From contig CAMWXE010000049.1 in assembly GCA_947178145.1 (NCBI GenBank), forward strand, positions 1-39,767: DNA of 39,767 nt, in the 5' to 3' direction. This stretch comes from an uncultured Lachnospiraceae bacterium. GTDB taxonomy: Bacteria; Bacillota; Clostridia; Lachnospirales; Lachnospiraceae. Shown piece by piece: positions 24,139 through 32,271 of the stretch; position 1 is the stretch's first letter; every line of letters starts with the position of its first letter. Position numbers and translations under genes: made by a program. Below the pieces are notes generated by a model. It ran no database searches. It saw only the letters and a program-made list of their open reading frames with translations, and was not told the origin of the DNA.

Positions 24139-25266
24139 TTACCAGATAAACAATTCCTTATCCATCAGTTTCCAGATTGCTTCAATAAAATAGTAATCAC
24201 CATATATGATGGAAAACTCATGCTCTGGGTCGTGGTACGCTGCCGTACACTTTTCTACCAGATTGTCCACGTTCTCGTCCCAGTTGCAGCGCTTGTCGGC
24301 GAGTGCCTTAAGCATCTCCAGTGCAGCGTCCTTGTACTTTGACTTTTCGTTTTCAGGCACATATTTTGCGAGTTCCAGAAGACCGCAGGACACAATGGCC
24401 GCCGCAGTAGAATCCTCATATGCCGGGGTTTCAGGCTGCCTGAAATCAACTGGTATCAGCTTCGACTCCGGGATATTTGCAATAAAATAATCTGCTACCT
24501 TTTTTGAAGTCTCAAGATAGCGCTCCTGCTTCGTGTGAATATAGCTCAGAATAAAGCCGTACACAGCCCACGCCTGTCCTCTTGTCCATGAAGAGCCGTG
24601 GCCGTAGCCCTGTCCCCCGACAGAGTGCAGATATTCGCCGGTCTCGGCATTGAACTCGATAATGTGCTTTGCTGAGCCGTCCTCGCGGATAAAGTAGTTC
24701 ATCGCAGTGTCCGCGTGCATCTTTGCAATATGGTAAAACTTTGGATCATGCAGCTCATCCCCTGCCCAGTACAAAAGCGGCAGATTCATCATGCAGTCGA
24801 TGATCGCGCGCCCCGCGAACGAACCGTCCTCGTTTCCGTCCCAGTTGTTCCATGCGCGGATAAATCTGCCGACTGGATTAAAGCGGCCCGCAAGATTGTC
24901 CGCCGCAAGAAGCGCCCTGTTCCTCGATGCCATGTCGCCTGTCAGATGATAGTGTGCAACAGATGTCGGCATCCACTTAAATCCGCTGTCATGATCCATG
25001 CCCTGACGGTTCATGAGATTTTCGTCGAGCCTGATCTCTGTCCGCAGTGCATTCTCGAGGTAAACTGGTTCCTTTGTCGCGTGATAGAGCTGCCACATCA
25101 TGCCGCCCCAGAAACCGTTAGTCCACCAGCAGATTTCCGTCTTTCCCTTGTCGTCAAACACGCCGTCCTTTGTCGTGTACGGAATTTTGCTGCGGTTCCG
25201 CTCCGCCACCTTTTTTTCCTTTGCGAGAATCTTGTCGTAAACCTCGCTGATCCATTCTCTTTCCAT
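24139..25266 (-). CDS. Glycoside hydrolase family 88 (unsaturated glucuronyl / rhamnogalacturonyl hydrolase)
   Basis: 375 aa. GH88/105-type enzymes remove the unsaturated uronic acid left on oligosaccharides by polysaccharide lyases, by hydrating its double bond. Visible blocks: EICWWTNGFWGGMMWQLYHA, DHDSGFKWMPTSVAHYHLTG, AIIDCMMNLPLLYWA and GYGHGSSWTRGQAWAVYGF; the aspartates in MDHDSG and IIDCMMN fit the catalytic pair. The ATG at 25266 has AAGGAAGG six bases ahead. A second in-frame ATG at 25335 also has a good site (GAGGAGG, eight bases) and would add 23 residues. Cytoplasmic. Followed by the DUF2264 gene. Confidence 0.92.
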   Translation of the reverse strand: MEREWISEVYDKILAKEKKVAERNRSKIPYTTKDGVFDDKGKTEICWWTNGFWGGMMWQLYHATKEPVYLENALRTEIRLDENLMNRQGMDHDSGFKWMPTSVAHYHLTGDMASRNRALLAADNLAGRFNPVGRFIRAWNNWDGNEDGSFAGRAIIDCMMNLPLLYWAGDELHDPKFYHIAKMHADTAMNYFIREDGSAKHIIEFNAETGEYLHSVGGQGYGHGSSWTRGQAWAVYGFILSYIHTKQERYLETSKKVADYFIANIPESKLIPVDFRQPETPAYEDSTAAAIVSCGLLELAKYVPENEKSKYKDAALEMLKALADKRCNWDENVDNLVEKCTAAYHDPEHEFSIIYGDYYFIEAIWKLMDKELFIW

Positions 25267-25479
25267 ACATATCCTTCCTTTCTTCCCCACACTCATCATT
25301 CCAAGATAGTTTGTTTTCTCGTCTTCAAGGCTCATCACTGACACCTCCTCAATTCCGTTCTGATATGACATCTTCATTTTATCATGATTGGATTAGGGCT
25401 TCAAGGCACAATTGAAGAACCGTTTTGTAACTCGTCTGTCCTATGACAAACATCAAATGAAATAAATTTTCCTGCAAAA

Positions 25480-25513
25480 TTTAGGGCGTATTTGTAATAC
25501 GCCCTAAACTTTT
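25480..25513. terminator. Bidirectional terminator
   Basis: TTTAGGGCGTATT, loop TGT, AATACGCCCTAAA: a perfect 13-bp stem. T-rich tracts on both sides. It lies 52 bases after the stop of the leftward gene at 25565 and in front of the GH88 gene. Confidence 0.9.
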
Positions 25514-25564
25514 CTCTCATGCACTTTTTAACCGCCTGTTCTTGATTTTGCTCTGCCGCGATTT

Positions 25565-26149
25565 TTACTTTTTCCCTGTTTCCTTCTTTGCCGCTTTAAT
25601 ATCCGTAATACCATTGGCTGCGTTAATGTCTCTCGCAAAGGCTTCTGCAAACTGCGCAAAAGCTTCTGCTTCCTCCTTCTGCTGAATATTGACCGGATGG
25701 TACTTATCCTCTTTTGTGTTGCTTGCTACCACAAAAAGATTCATTACTTCTTTTCTGTCTCTGTCATACATGGTCAGCAGACCATTCTTGAACTCTGCCA
25801 TTCCAAGGTCACCTCTTCCGTAATGAATCGGTTGACCACCGCCGATATCTCCTCCGTCGAAGGACAACGGCACCAGATATAGTTCTCCCTCTTTAAATGC
25901 AGCTCCGTAATACCAATATTTTGTTGTGGATGTCACAGTCCGTCCGCCTCCGCCAAAAGAATACTCTTCTCTTGTGCCGTAAGCAATCGTATACGTTTCA
26001 CTGTTGGGCACTGTCCCCTTCACAATATCCTTTACTTTCTGCTTTTCCGCACTATTTGACCCTTTCTTTTCATCAATTGTAATTTTTACATACACAATGA
26101 CAAAAAGAACAACAACTGCAACAACGCCGATAATAACATAATTCGTCAT
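25565..26149 (-). CDS. Membrane-anchored hypothetical protein
   Basis: 194 aa; GAGGAG eight bases before ATG. One N-terminal membrane helix (residues 4-24), then a soluble part with a glycine-rich stretch (EEYSFGGGGRTVTSTTKYWY, DGGDIGGGQPIHYGRGDLG) and a charged Lys-rich end. It looks like a single-pass protein with a beta-rich domain. I recognise no family and the neighbours give no clue; it stands alone with its own terminator. Confidence 0.75.
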   Translation of the reverse strand: MTNYVIIGVVAVVVLFVIVYVKITIDEKKGSNSAEKQKVKDIVKGTVPNSETYTIAYGTREEYSFGGGGRTVTSTTKYWYYGAAFKEGELYLVPLSFDGGDIGGGQPIHYGRGDLGMAEFKNGLLTMYDRDRKEVMNLFVVASNTKEDKYHPVNIQQKEEAEAFAQFAEAFARDINAANGITDIKAAKKETGKK

Positions 26150-26551
26150 AATCTTTTCTCCTCTTTTCTATCAATCGCAGCTAAGGAACCACTCCATGAT
26201 ACCGCTTTTCGCCTGTAATGATGCTATTCCCCTATATATATCGGAAGATAATGACGTTTTTTTATATCCCTTCGCATACTTTTCCACCGTTTTAACCTGG
26301 CTTCCTTTACAGTAACGAATTTTCCCTTGTAAAAGATTATTTTAATATACAAAACCACCACTATGGTGGTACAATTTTATATGAGATATGTTGCAATTTT
26401 AAGAAACAAGTCAAAGTATTCTAACAATTGGAGGGAATCTCACCGTCCGGATTCATTAACAAAAATATGCAGGGATTGTCACAAACGGGCAGGTTCGATG
26501 ACACGCAAATCATATTGTGGCAGTTCTTCACCGAAAGGAGTTGTAATTCTT
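26150..26551. promoter_or_regulatory. Intergenic region with a palindrome upstream of the GH2 gene
   Basis: About 400 bases between two divergent genes. It contains ACCACCA, loop CTA, TGGTGGT at 26354-26370, a perfect 7-bp inverted repeat that could bind a regulator of the GH2 gene. The reading frame of GH2 stays open upstream to 26363, but those 63 codons have no protein-like pattern and start inside the palindrome. No other gene seen. Confidence 0.45.
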
Positions 26552-28999
26552 ATGGAAACAATCAATGACACGCTGACCATATCACTAAATGCTGCGCGCT
26601 TTCATCTGGGCGATGCCCCCGATGCATGGCAGGCGTGGTTTCAGGACGATGCCTGGGAATCTGTATCGCTTCCCCACGACTGGTCTGTACATATGCCCTT
26701 CTCAAAGGACTACTCCAGCGGAACCGGCTATCTCGCAGGCGGCATCGGATGGTACCGCATTCATATTCCCCCGGCGGAAGCATGGAAAGGGAAACATATC
26801 CGCATCCATTTTGACAGCATTTACAAAAACAGCCGCGTCTGGTGCAATTCCACCTACCTCGGCGAGCGGCCAAACGGCTATATTTCTTTTGGCTATGATG
26901 TGTCTGACTGTTTCCGCTTTGATGGTGACAATGTTGTCAGCGTGTATGTCGACAGGCGCGAGCTGTCTGACTCCCGCTGGTTTACAGGCGCTGGCATCAC
27001 GGGCAGAGTTACACTGTCCATATCAGAGAATATTTATCCAGTGGACAACGGTATCTTTTTCCACACGCCGAAAGTTGATAACGACAGTGCCGACTACGAG
27101 ATTATCAATGAGCTGGCAAACGCAACCGACAAAAGCAGCCTGATCACAGTCACAAATGTCATCTTTGACAATGAGGGAAAACTTGTGGGGGAAGCTGTGT
27201 CGCAGACAACCATCATGAAACATGCCACCATGCAGGTTATAAACACTGGAACGATACAGGACCCCAAACTCTGGTCACCTGAAAATCCGAACCTGTACAC
27301 AGTCAGGACGTATATCTCCTACCAGAAATCATATCAGGTTCACGAGATGAAGGTCGGAATCCGCAGTTTCCGCTTTCATCCTGACAGGGGCTTTTTTCTC
27401 AACGGGAAACCCTACAAGTTCAAGGGCGTCTGTCTGCACCACGACGCGGGCTGTCTCGGTGCCGCTGTCCCCTACGAGGTGTGGTGCCGCAGACTCATAA
27501 AGCTCAGGAAAATGGGCTGCAATGCGATCCGCATGAGCCACAATCCGCACATGCCCGAGCTGTACACGCTGTGCGATATCCTCGGCTTCTTCGTGATGGA
27601 CGAGGCGTTTGACGAGTGGGAGGGGCCGAAAAACAAATGGTGGCAGGGACACAATGTCTACCCTCCCAGACATCAGGGCTACTACACCGACTTTCCTGTG
27701 TGGCATGAGCGCGATCTCACCGATATGATTCTGCGCGACCGCAATCACCCGAGTGTTATCTTGTGGAGCATTGGCAATGAGATTGACTACCCCAACGATC
27801 CCTACTGCCATCCGAACTTTGTATCCATGTCAGGCAACTGTGTTACGGGCAACAACGACGCCAACAAACCGGAGGCGGAGCGCATGTACAATCCCGCGCG
27901 CCCCAACGCCGAACGGCTTGCAGTGCTGGCAAAAAAACTGTGCGGTATCGTAAAAAGTGTGGACACTACGCATCCCGTCACACTTGCCGCCGCTTTCCCG
28001 GAGCTCTCCGCAAAACTTGGATTTATCGATACCATCGATGTTGCCGGCTACAATTACAGGGAAAACCTGTACGCGGAACACCATCTTGCCTTTCCGGACA
28101 AACCGTTTCTCGGAAGTGAAAACGGACATCGCCTCCAGGAATGGCGGGTCGTGACGGACAACGAATATATTTCCGGTCAGTTTTTATGGACGGGCATCGA
28201 CTATCTCGGCGAAGCGCACGGCTGGCCGATTCACGGTTCCGGTGCGGGGCTGCTCACACTCGCAGGCTTTGAAAAGCCGGGGTACTACCGCAGACAGAGT
28301 TTCTGGACAGACGAGCCAATGATACATCTGACCACCATACGAAAAAGTGACAACTGTGTCACTTCCTGGGGTGAAGTCGCAGAAGACGCCTACACATGTG
28401 AGTTTGCCGCGTCGAGCGAAAATTGGAATTACTGTGCGGGAGAAATGGTAACCGTCAAATGCTACACGAACTTAAAGTCCATTGAACTGTACCTGAACAA
28501 TAAAAGTCTTGGCACTTACGAGAAAGATAATGACAAAGACTGCATTATCACAACAGTCAAGTTTGAGCCAGGAACCTTGACGGCAAAAGGTTCTGAAAAT
28601 GACATCCGTGTCAGTCACAGTCTGTACACAACTTTTGCCTCTTGCCAGATGCGTATACAGGAATACACGTTGAACGAAGAGGCATGTAATATCATCACCA
28701 ATGCAGCTGGCTACCGCAATCCCATACATCAGCTTGAAGTTACCATGCTCGATGGAAACAATCGGCGTGTATACCACGATTCCACACTGCTCACCGTGAC
28801 TGTAGACAACGGAACACTGCTCGGCCTTGAAAACGGCGACCTTGCCGATGTGACAGAATACTCTGCCAATTACCGCAGAGCATACAGAGGGCAGCTCATG
28901 GTCTATGTTGCCGGTAACGAAAACACCACTGCGGCCACACCTCTGACAGTGACAGTGCGCGGGGAGATGATGCGGACGGAAGTTGTCACATTAAGATAA
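26552..28999 (+). CDS. Glycoside hydrolase family 2 (beta-galactosidase/beta-glucuronidase type)
   Basis: 815 aa; ATG at 26552 with AAAGGAG eleven bases ahead. Domains in order: sugar-binding jelly roll (SLPHDWSVHMPF, GIGWYRIHIP, DSRWFTGAGI), immunoglobulin-like domain, TIM-barrel catalytic domain (about 290-600) and C-terminal beta domains. Acid/base E410 in SIGNEID and nucleophile E523 in LGSENG are present. No signal peptide, so it acts on imported oligosaccharides. Near GH88 and DUF2264 genes it may clear the remaining sugars of uronic-acid glycans. Exact specificity cannot be read from the sequence. Confidence 0.93.
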   Translation: METINDTLTISLNAARFHLGDAPDAWQAWFQDDAWESVSLPHDWSVHMPFSKDYSSGTGYLAGGIGWYRIHIPPAEAWKGKHIRIHFDSIYKNSRVWCNSTYLGERPNGYISFGYDVSDCFRFDGDNVVSVYVDRRELSDSRWFTGAGITGRVTLSISENIYPVDNGIFFHTPKVDNDSADYEIINELANATDKSSLITVTNVIFDNEGKLVGEAVSQTTIMKHATMQVINTGTIQDPKLWSPENPNLYTVRTYISYQKSYQVHEMKVGIRSFRFHPDRGFFLNGKPYKFKGVCLHHDAGCLGAAVPYEVWCRRLIKLRKMGCNAIRMSHNPHMPELYTLCDILGFFVMDEAFDEWEGPKNKWWQGHNVYPPRHQGYYTDFPVWHERDLTDMILRDRNHPSVILWSIGNEIDYPNDPYCHPNFVSMSGNCVTGNNDANKPEAERMYNPARPNAERLAVLAKKLCGIVKSVDTTHPVTLAAAFPELSAKLGFIDTIDVAGYNYRENLYAEHHLAFPDKPFLGSENGHRLQEWRVVTDNEYISGQFLWTGIDYLGEAHGWPIHGSGAGLLTLAGFEKPGYYRRQSFWTDEPMIHLTTIRKSDNCVTSWGEVAEDAYTCEFAASSENWNYCAGEMVTVKCYTNLKSIELYLNNKSLGTYEKDNDKDCIITTVKFEPGTLTAKGSENDIRVSHSLYTTFASCQMRIQEYTLNEEACNIITNAAGYRNPIHQLEVTMLDGNNRRVYHDSTLLTVTVDNGTLLGLENGDLADVTEYSANYRRAYRGQLMVYVAGNENTTAATPLTVTVRGEMMRTEVVTLR

Positions 29000-29000
29000 C

Positions 29001-29046
29001 AAAAAGAAAAGGATACAGGGGGATGAATGCCTCATCCCCCTGTATC
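29001..29046 (-). terminator. Terminator after the 26-aa peptide gene
   Basis: GATACAGGGGGATGA, loop ATGCC, TCATCCCCCTGTATC: a perfect 15-bp stem. Only the minus strand has a T-run after it (CTTTTCTTTTT), so it ends the leftward small-gene operon, eight bases after the peptide stop; it also follows the GH2 gene closely. Confidence 0.88.
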
Positions 29047-29053
29047 ATTCTGG

Positions 29054-29134
29054 TTAACCAGCGCCTAAAAGTGACTTGATAATCTTTATCACGATGTCCG
29101 GGCGTGATGCCAGCTTAACTAACAATTTATCCAT
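29054..29134 (-). CDS. 26-aa cationic amphipathic peptide
   Basis: Too short for ordinary gene calling but with an ideal ribosome site (AAAGGAGG, eight bases before ATG) and a strong terminator right after the stop. The product begins MDKLLVKLASRPD and ends IVIKIIKSLLGAG, net charge about +3. Helical plotting by eye places the hydrophobic residues on one face. The end resembles phenol-soluble modulins and leaderless bacteriocins. It follows the membrane protein gene at 29205 by 70 bases, likely in one transcript. That gene could be a partner or protect the cell. Function is inference only. Confidence 0.6.
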   Translation of the reverse strand: MDKLLVKLASRPDIVIKIIKSLLGAG

Positions 29135-29204
29135 ACTATTCACCTCCTTTCGCATTCTCTGGTGTCAAATCAACCATCTCTTTTTCTAAATTCAATACAG
29201 CAAA

Positions 29205-29687
29205 TCAGACACGAAAGATTTTTTGAGCAGCATAGGAAAGTTTGGTTGCAGTTGCCTCATTGATATATTCTTTTTTCTGTGAACTATTGTCAATGCCTAT
29301 GTACTCATCTGCTGCATTCTTAATTTTTTCCGGAAGTTTACTCTGTTGATATATGCCAATCCCGGATGTAACTGCCAGAGGCCAAAGGACAAACATGGAA
29401 ACTGCCATAACTGCACCTTTATCTACCCACTTTGATTCTCCAATTTCCATGCGGATTTCGTTTGATGCTTTACTGACAAACCGAACCATAATTGCCTTGT
29501 CCATCCCGACAAACTGTTTTAATTTCCCACCCTTGGCTCTTGCCTGTAACACCTTATATCCAGCATCATCCGTTATAAGCTGAGTCTGCATATTTTCAGT
29601 AGAAGATAAGTATTCCTCCACCGCTGCGATAAGACCTTCTCTTGTTTTTCCGTATTGAAGTGCATATGTGTAACTTGTATTTGCCAT
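29205..29687 (-). CDS. Hypothetical protein with one hydrophobic hairpin segment
   Basis: 160 aa; ATG at 29687 (MANTSYTYALQYGKTREGLI) with GGAG eight bases ahead. A soluble N-terminal half is followed by a hydrophobic segment of 20-25 residues (AVMAVSMFVLWPLAVTSGIG) near residue 105 and a helical end. No family recognised. It precedes the 26-aa peptide gene in what looks like one operon closed by the terminator at 29001-29046. Confidence 0.75.
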   Translation of the reverse strand: MANTSYTYALQYGKTREGLIAAVEEYLSSTENMQTQLITDDAGYKVLQARAKGGKLKQFVGMDKAIMVRFVSKASNEIRMEIGESKWVDKGAVMAVSMFVLWPLAVTSGIGIYQQSKLPEKIKNAADEYIGIDNSSQKKEYINEATATKLSYAAQKIFRV

Positions 29688-29831
29688 AATTTCTTCTCCT
29701 TTCTGACAAACTGTTTTTTGATTACGTATAGAGCTTATCACATGATTTTCAAGTTTTTTGAAAATTGTCTCCGCTCTGTTTTATATTTTCAGAAACTACA
29801 TTATTTTCTCTGGCTTTACATGCCCCCCTTC

Positions 29832-30137
29832 CTAAGTACATTGGCGCAGATATCTTTTCAGCCGCTCCTGAACCTGTCGGTCGTCTGTGTTCAGATAATC
29901 AGCCAGCATTCCCATATAGGAGTCATTGTCTACTGGTATGCTTCCCTCTGAAAACAACTGATGATACAGAAAAAAACTTTCCTCATCTTCCAGTTCAATC
30001 GCTTTACGCAAAAAGATGCGGCACAGTTCTAAATTGACAGTACTTTTTTCTTCTGTCAGAAGCAGGGCCAGCTGCCGCCACGCAGCAGCTTCTCCGCCAA
30101 ATGCCTGAATCAGTAATTTCTTTTCTCGTTTTTCCAT
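29832..30137 (-). CDS. Small helical hypothetical protein
   Basis: 101 aa; ATG at 30137 (MEKREKKLLIQAFGGEAAAW) with AGGAGG ten bases ahead. Predicted all-helical with a Sel1/TPR-like pattern (AWRQLALLL ... LCRIFLRKAIELEDEESFFL). No family recognised. A 28-aa frame with its own ribosome site ends 29 bases upstream and probably shares the transcript. Confidence 0.7.
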   Translation of the reverse strand: MEKREKKLLIQAFGGEAAAWRQLALLLTEEKSTVNLELCRIFLRKAIELEDEESFFLYHQLFSEGSIPVDNDSYMGMLADYLNTDDRQVQERLKRYLRQCT

Positions 30138-30166
30138 AACCACACGCCCTCCTGCAGCAGCGCAGC

Positions 30167-30253
30167 CTAACCGAAACACTCACAGATCGATTTCAGAAAA
30201 TCTGTCCACACGGCTGCATCTTCCAAACCATATTCAAAATATGCTCTTTGCAT
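30167..30253 (-). CDS. 28-aa small ORF ahead of the helical protein gene
   Basis: ATG at 30253 with GAGG seven bases ahead; product begins MQRAYFEYGLEDAAVWTDFL and ends with two cysteines (SICECFG). It stops just before the ribosome site of the 101-aa gene, so the two may be coupled. It is acidic and not membrane-like. Leader peptide or small protein; no known family. Confidence 0.45.
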   Translation of the reverse strand: MQRAYFEYGLEDAAVWTDFLKSICECFG

Positions 30254-30347
30254 CTTATTTCCTCTGTAATCATTATTTGCCAAGGTGATGTATTTCCGAC
30301 ATATTTACTACGATTATCAACCACTTCTAAGATTTGTTTTTATTGGC

Positions 30348-30368
30348 TATAATAATACGTAAATACGT
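30348..30368 (+). promoter_or_regulatory. Promoter -10 and dyad in front of the XRE regulator
   Basis: TATAAT at 30348-30353 is followed at 30357-30368 by ACGTA-AA-TACGT, a perfect 5-bp dyad lying at the likely transcription start and just ahead of the ribosome site. It is a good candidate operator for self-repression by the XRE protein. The -35 box is weak. Confidence 0.55.
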
Positions 30369-30386
30369 TATGGAGGATATGACAAT

Positions 30387-30710
30387 ATGACAGACAGAAA
30401 TCCGATTCTACACATCAAAGAACTATGCGCCGAGAGAGGCTGGTCTTACTATCAGCTGGCCAAATCAGCTGGAATTCCCTACTCTACGCTGAGCACTCTT
30501 TTAAACAGTACCAATCTGCCCTCTTTGACTACACTGGAAAAAATCTGCTCCGGCTTTGGAATCTCCCTTGCAGACTTCTTTGACCCTGGGCGAGACCTGC
30601 GTTTCATGTCTGATGATCAGATAGAATGCATTTCCATTTTTAACGCACTCCCTGATGAAAAGAAGCAGCTGGCCATCGCCTACATGAAAGGCCTGAAAGG
30701 GGAAACCTGA
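30387..30710 (+). CDS. XRE-family helix-turn-helix regulator
   Basis: 107 aa; GGAGG ten bases before ATG. The helix-turn-helix (SYYQLAKSAGIPYSTLSTLL) and following helices (LTTLEKICSGFGISLADFF) cover residues 8-68. A short tail (LPDEKKQLAIAYMKGL) could form a dimer helix. Common in Clostridia as a lone regulator. Divergent from the small-gene operon, which it might control, together with itself. Confidence 0.9.
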   Translation: MTDRNPILHIKELCAERGWSYYQLAKSAGIPYSTLSTLLNSTNLPSLTTLEKICSGFGISLADFFDPGRDLRFMSDDQIECISIFNALPDEKKQLAIAYMKGLKGET

Positions 30711-30875
30711 CTCCGTCTTGCTTTGCACATCATCACTATAGCAAAAAGGCTTTCCAGTTCTTGAAATATGTTTCCGCAGGAATCTTTGTTTTGAACGATG
30801 CCCTTTTTCTTTTTCTGTTGCTATTTTTCATTATATCGAATTTTCGTTATACTTGCAACGTTTTTATGTGATTTT

Positions 30876-30918
30876 CTCTAAAAAACATGCCCTACAGCGC
30901 ACCAGCTGCAGGGCATGT
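30876..30918 (-). terminator. Terminator of the kinase-NACHT operon
   Basis: ACATGCCCT and AGGGCATGT pair around an inner CAGC / GCTG stem. On the minus strand it is followed by TTTTTTAG. It lies about 77 bases after the stop of the lipoprotein gene at 30995. Confidence 0.88.
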
Positions 30919-30994
30919 ACAATCTTCTCTTATTCTTCATAAAAACTCTTCCAAAATATTCTGCGCAAATTACATGTGTTATTCATTATCAGTA

Positions 30995-32269
30995 CTACTG
31001 CCCGATATACCAAACCGGTGCAAAAGTTACATCCTCTCCACTAAAAAATATGGCTGCCGTATCCTCCTCACAATCAATCTTCACATTGTAATCCGGCATA
31101 CGAATATACCACGAACCGCTGTCTTCGGACTTCCACGCATCAAGCGCATAATTTTTTGCAATGCCTATGTAATCTGCAATCTCTTCTTCAGTCACATTCT
31201 CAACCTTCATATACATCCCATAGCTGGCATCCTCCAAATCGTCTCCTGATTCGGGATAAGCGACGCTGCCATCCTCGCCAGTGATAACACTTAAATATCC
31301 TGTTGTATGCGGGCTGTACCATGTGGGAAAGGGCAGCAGTTCCGGCACATTGACCATTGTGTGGACAGACGCTGACAGCGCTTCCAGATCCTCGTTTTCG
31401 ATCATTTGAGTCATTTGGTACAGTGCCGCTTCCGCCCTGGAAACCAACTCTGACTGGCGCAAAACCGTGCTTTCATACTCATCCATACATGCACTCGCCG
31501 CAGCTTCCAGTTCTGTTTCTGACGCGAGCCATTCCGTGCATTCGGACGTCAGCACCGGATAGTTTTCTTTCATAGAAGACCAGTAAGTATGTGAATCTGC
31601 ATAATCTCCCAGTGTAAGCAAAAGATAGTTTGTCTCGATGCAGGCGTACTTACTCATAACAGAGACAGACTCCCTCTCTGTCAATACCTGCTCCCTCAGG
31701 TCTTGTATCAGGTTTTCAAAATACACGTCATATTCCAGCCCTTCCAGCAGTTGATTTCGGATGATATTGTGTGCCTGGTCCAGATAGACTGGCACAGACA
31801 TAAATTCTACTGTCTGATAGCTCGTGTCAACTCCGGCCTCTGCCAAAATGAGGTACTCCTCTTGCGTCAAATCATTCTCTGTCATAGAAAATTCTGTCAT
31901 AGAAAGTTCTGTCAAATAACGGGCAGACGCAATACACGCAGTCCTTGCTTTGACGAGGTCATTCCAATCGCCGCTCTCCAGATAGCCCTCCACATAGTCC
32001 AGCGCCCATAGCTCGCTGTCATACATCTTCTCTAAAACATCCATATGGTCAGACCACACTGTCAGCATATGCTGCGCTGCCTGTTCAATTTCCGCGCTGT
32101 CTGCCGGAGCATGATCCGCCTCATCCTGCCGCTCTATGTTCTCCACAACCTGGTCCGCAGCCTGAGCCTGGCGGGAACTGCTCTGCGATGACCCACACCC
32201 AGCAAACTGTGTGGATAGCAGCCCTACTGTCATCAGCGCAAGTACTCCAATGTTATCTTTTCTTATCAT
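30995..32269 (-). CDS. Large lipoprotein in the kinase-NACHT operon
   Basis: 424 aa; ATG at 32269 with GGAGG seven bases ahead, this site lying within the end of the kinase gene, so expression is coupled. Signal peptide with lipobox FAGC near residue 25. The mature part is helical and acidic with a beta-rich end (GSWYIRMPDYNVKIDCEED). No family recognised. Because the upstream membrane kinase-NACHT protein has an outer domain, the lipoprotein is a plausible outside partner or ligand of it. Confidence 0.8.
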   Translation of the reverse strand: MIRKDNIGVLALMTVGLLSTQFAGCGSSQSSSRQAQAADQVVENIERQDEADHAPADSAEIEQAAQHMLTVWSDHMDVLEKMYDSELWALDYVEGYLESGDWNDLVKARTACIASARYLTELSMTEFSMTENDLTQEEYLILAEAGVDTSYQTVEFMSVPVYLDQAHNIIRNQLLEGLEYDVYFENLIQDLREQVLTERESVSVMSKYACIETNYLLLTLGDYADSHTYWSSMKENYPVLTSECTEWLASETELEAAASACMDEYESTVLRQSELVSRAEAALYQMTQMIENEDLEALSASVHTMVNVPELLPFPTWYSPHTTGYLSVITGEDGSVAYPESGDDLEDASYGMYMKVENVTEEEIADYIGIAKNYALDAWKSEDSGSWYIRMPDYNVKIDCEEDTAAIFFSGEDVTFAPVWYIGQ

Positions 32270-32271
32270 GT

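Noticed and set aside
26363..26551. 63-codon N-terminal extension of the GH2 enzyme
   Set aside because: It begins inside the palindrome, has no ribosome site and no signal peptide or domain pattern; the ATG at 26552 has AAAGGAG.
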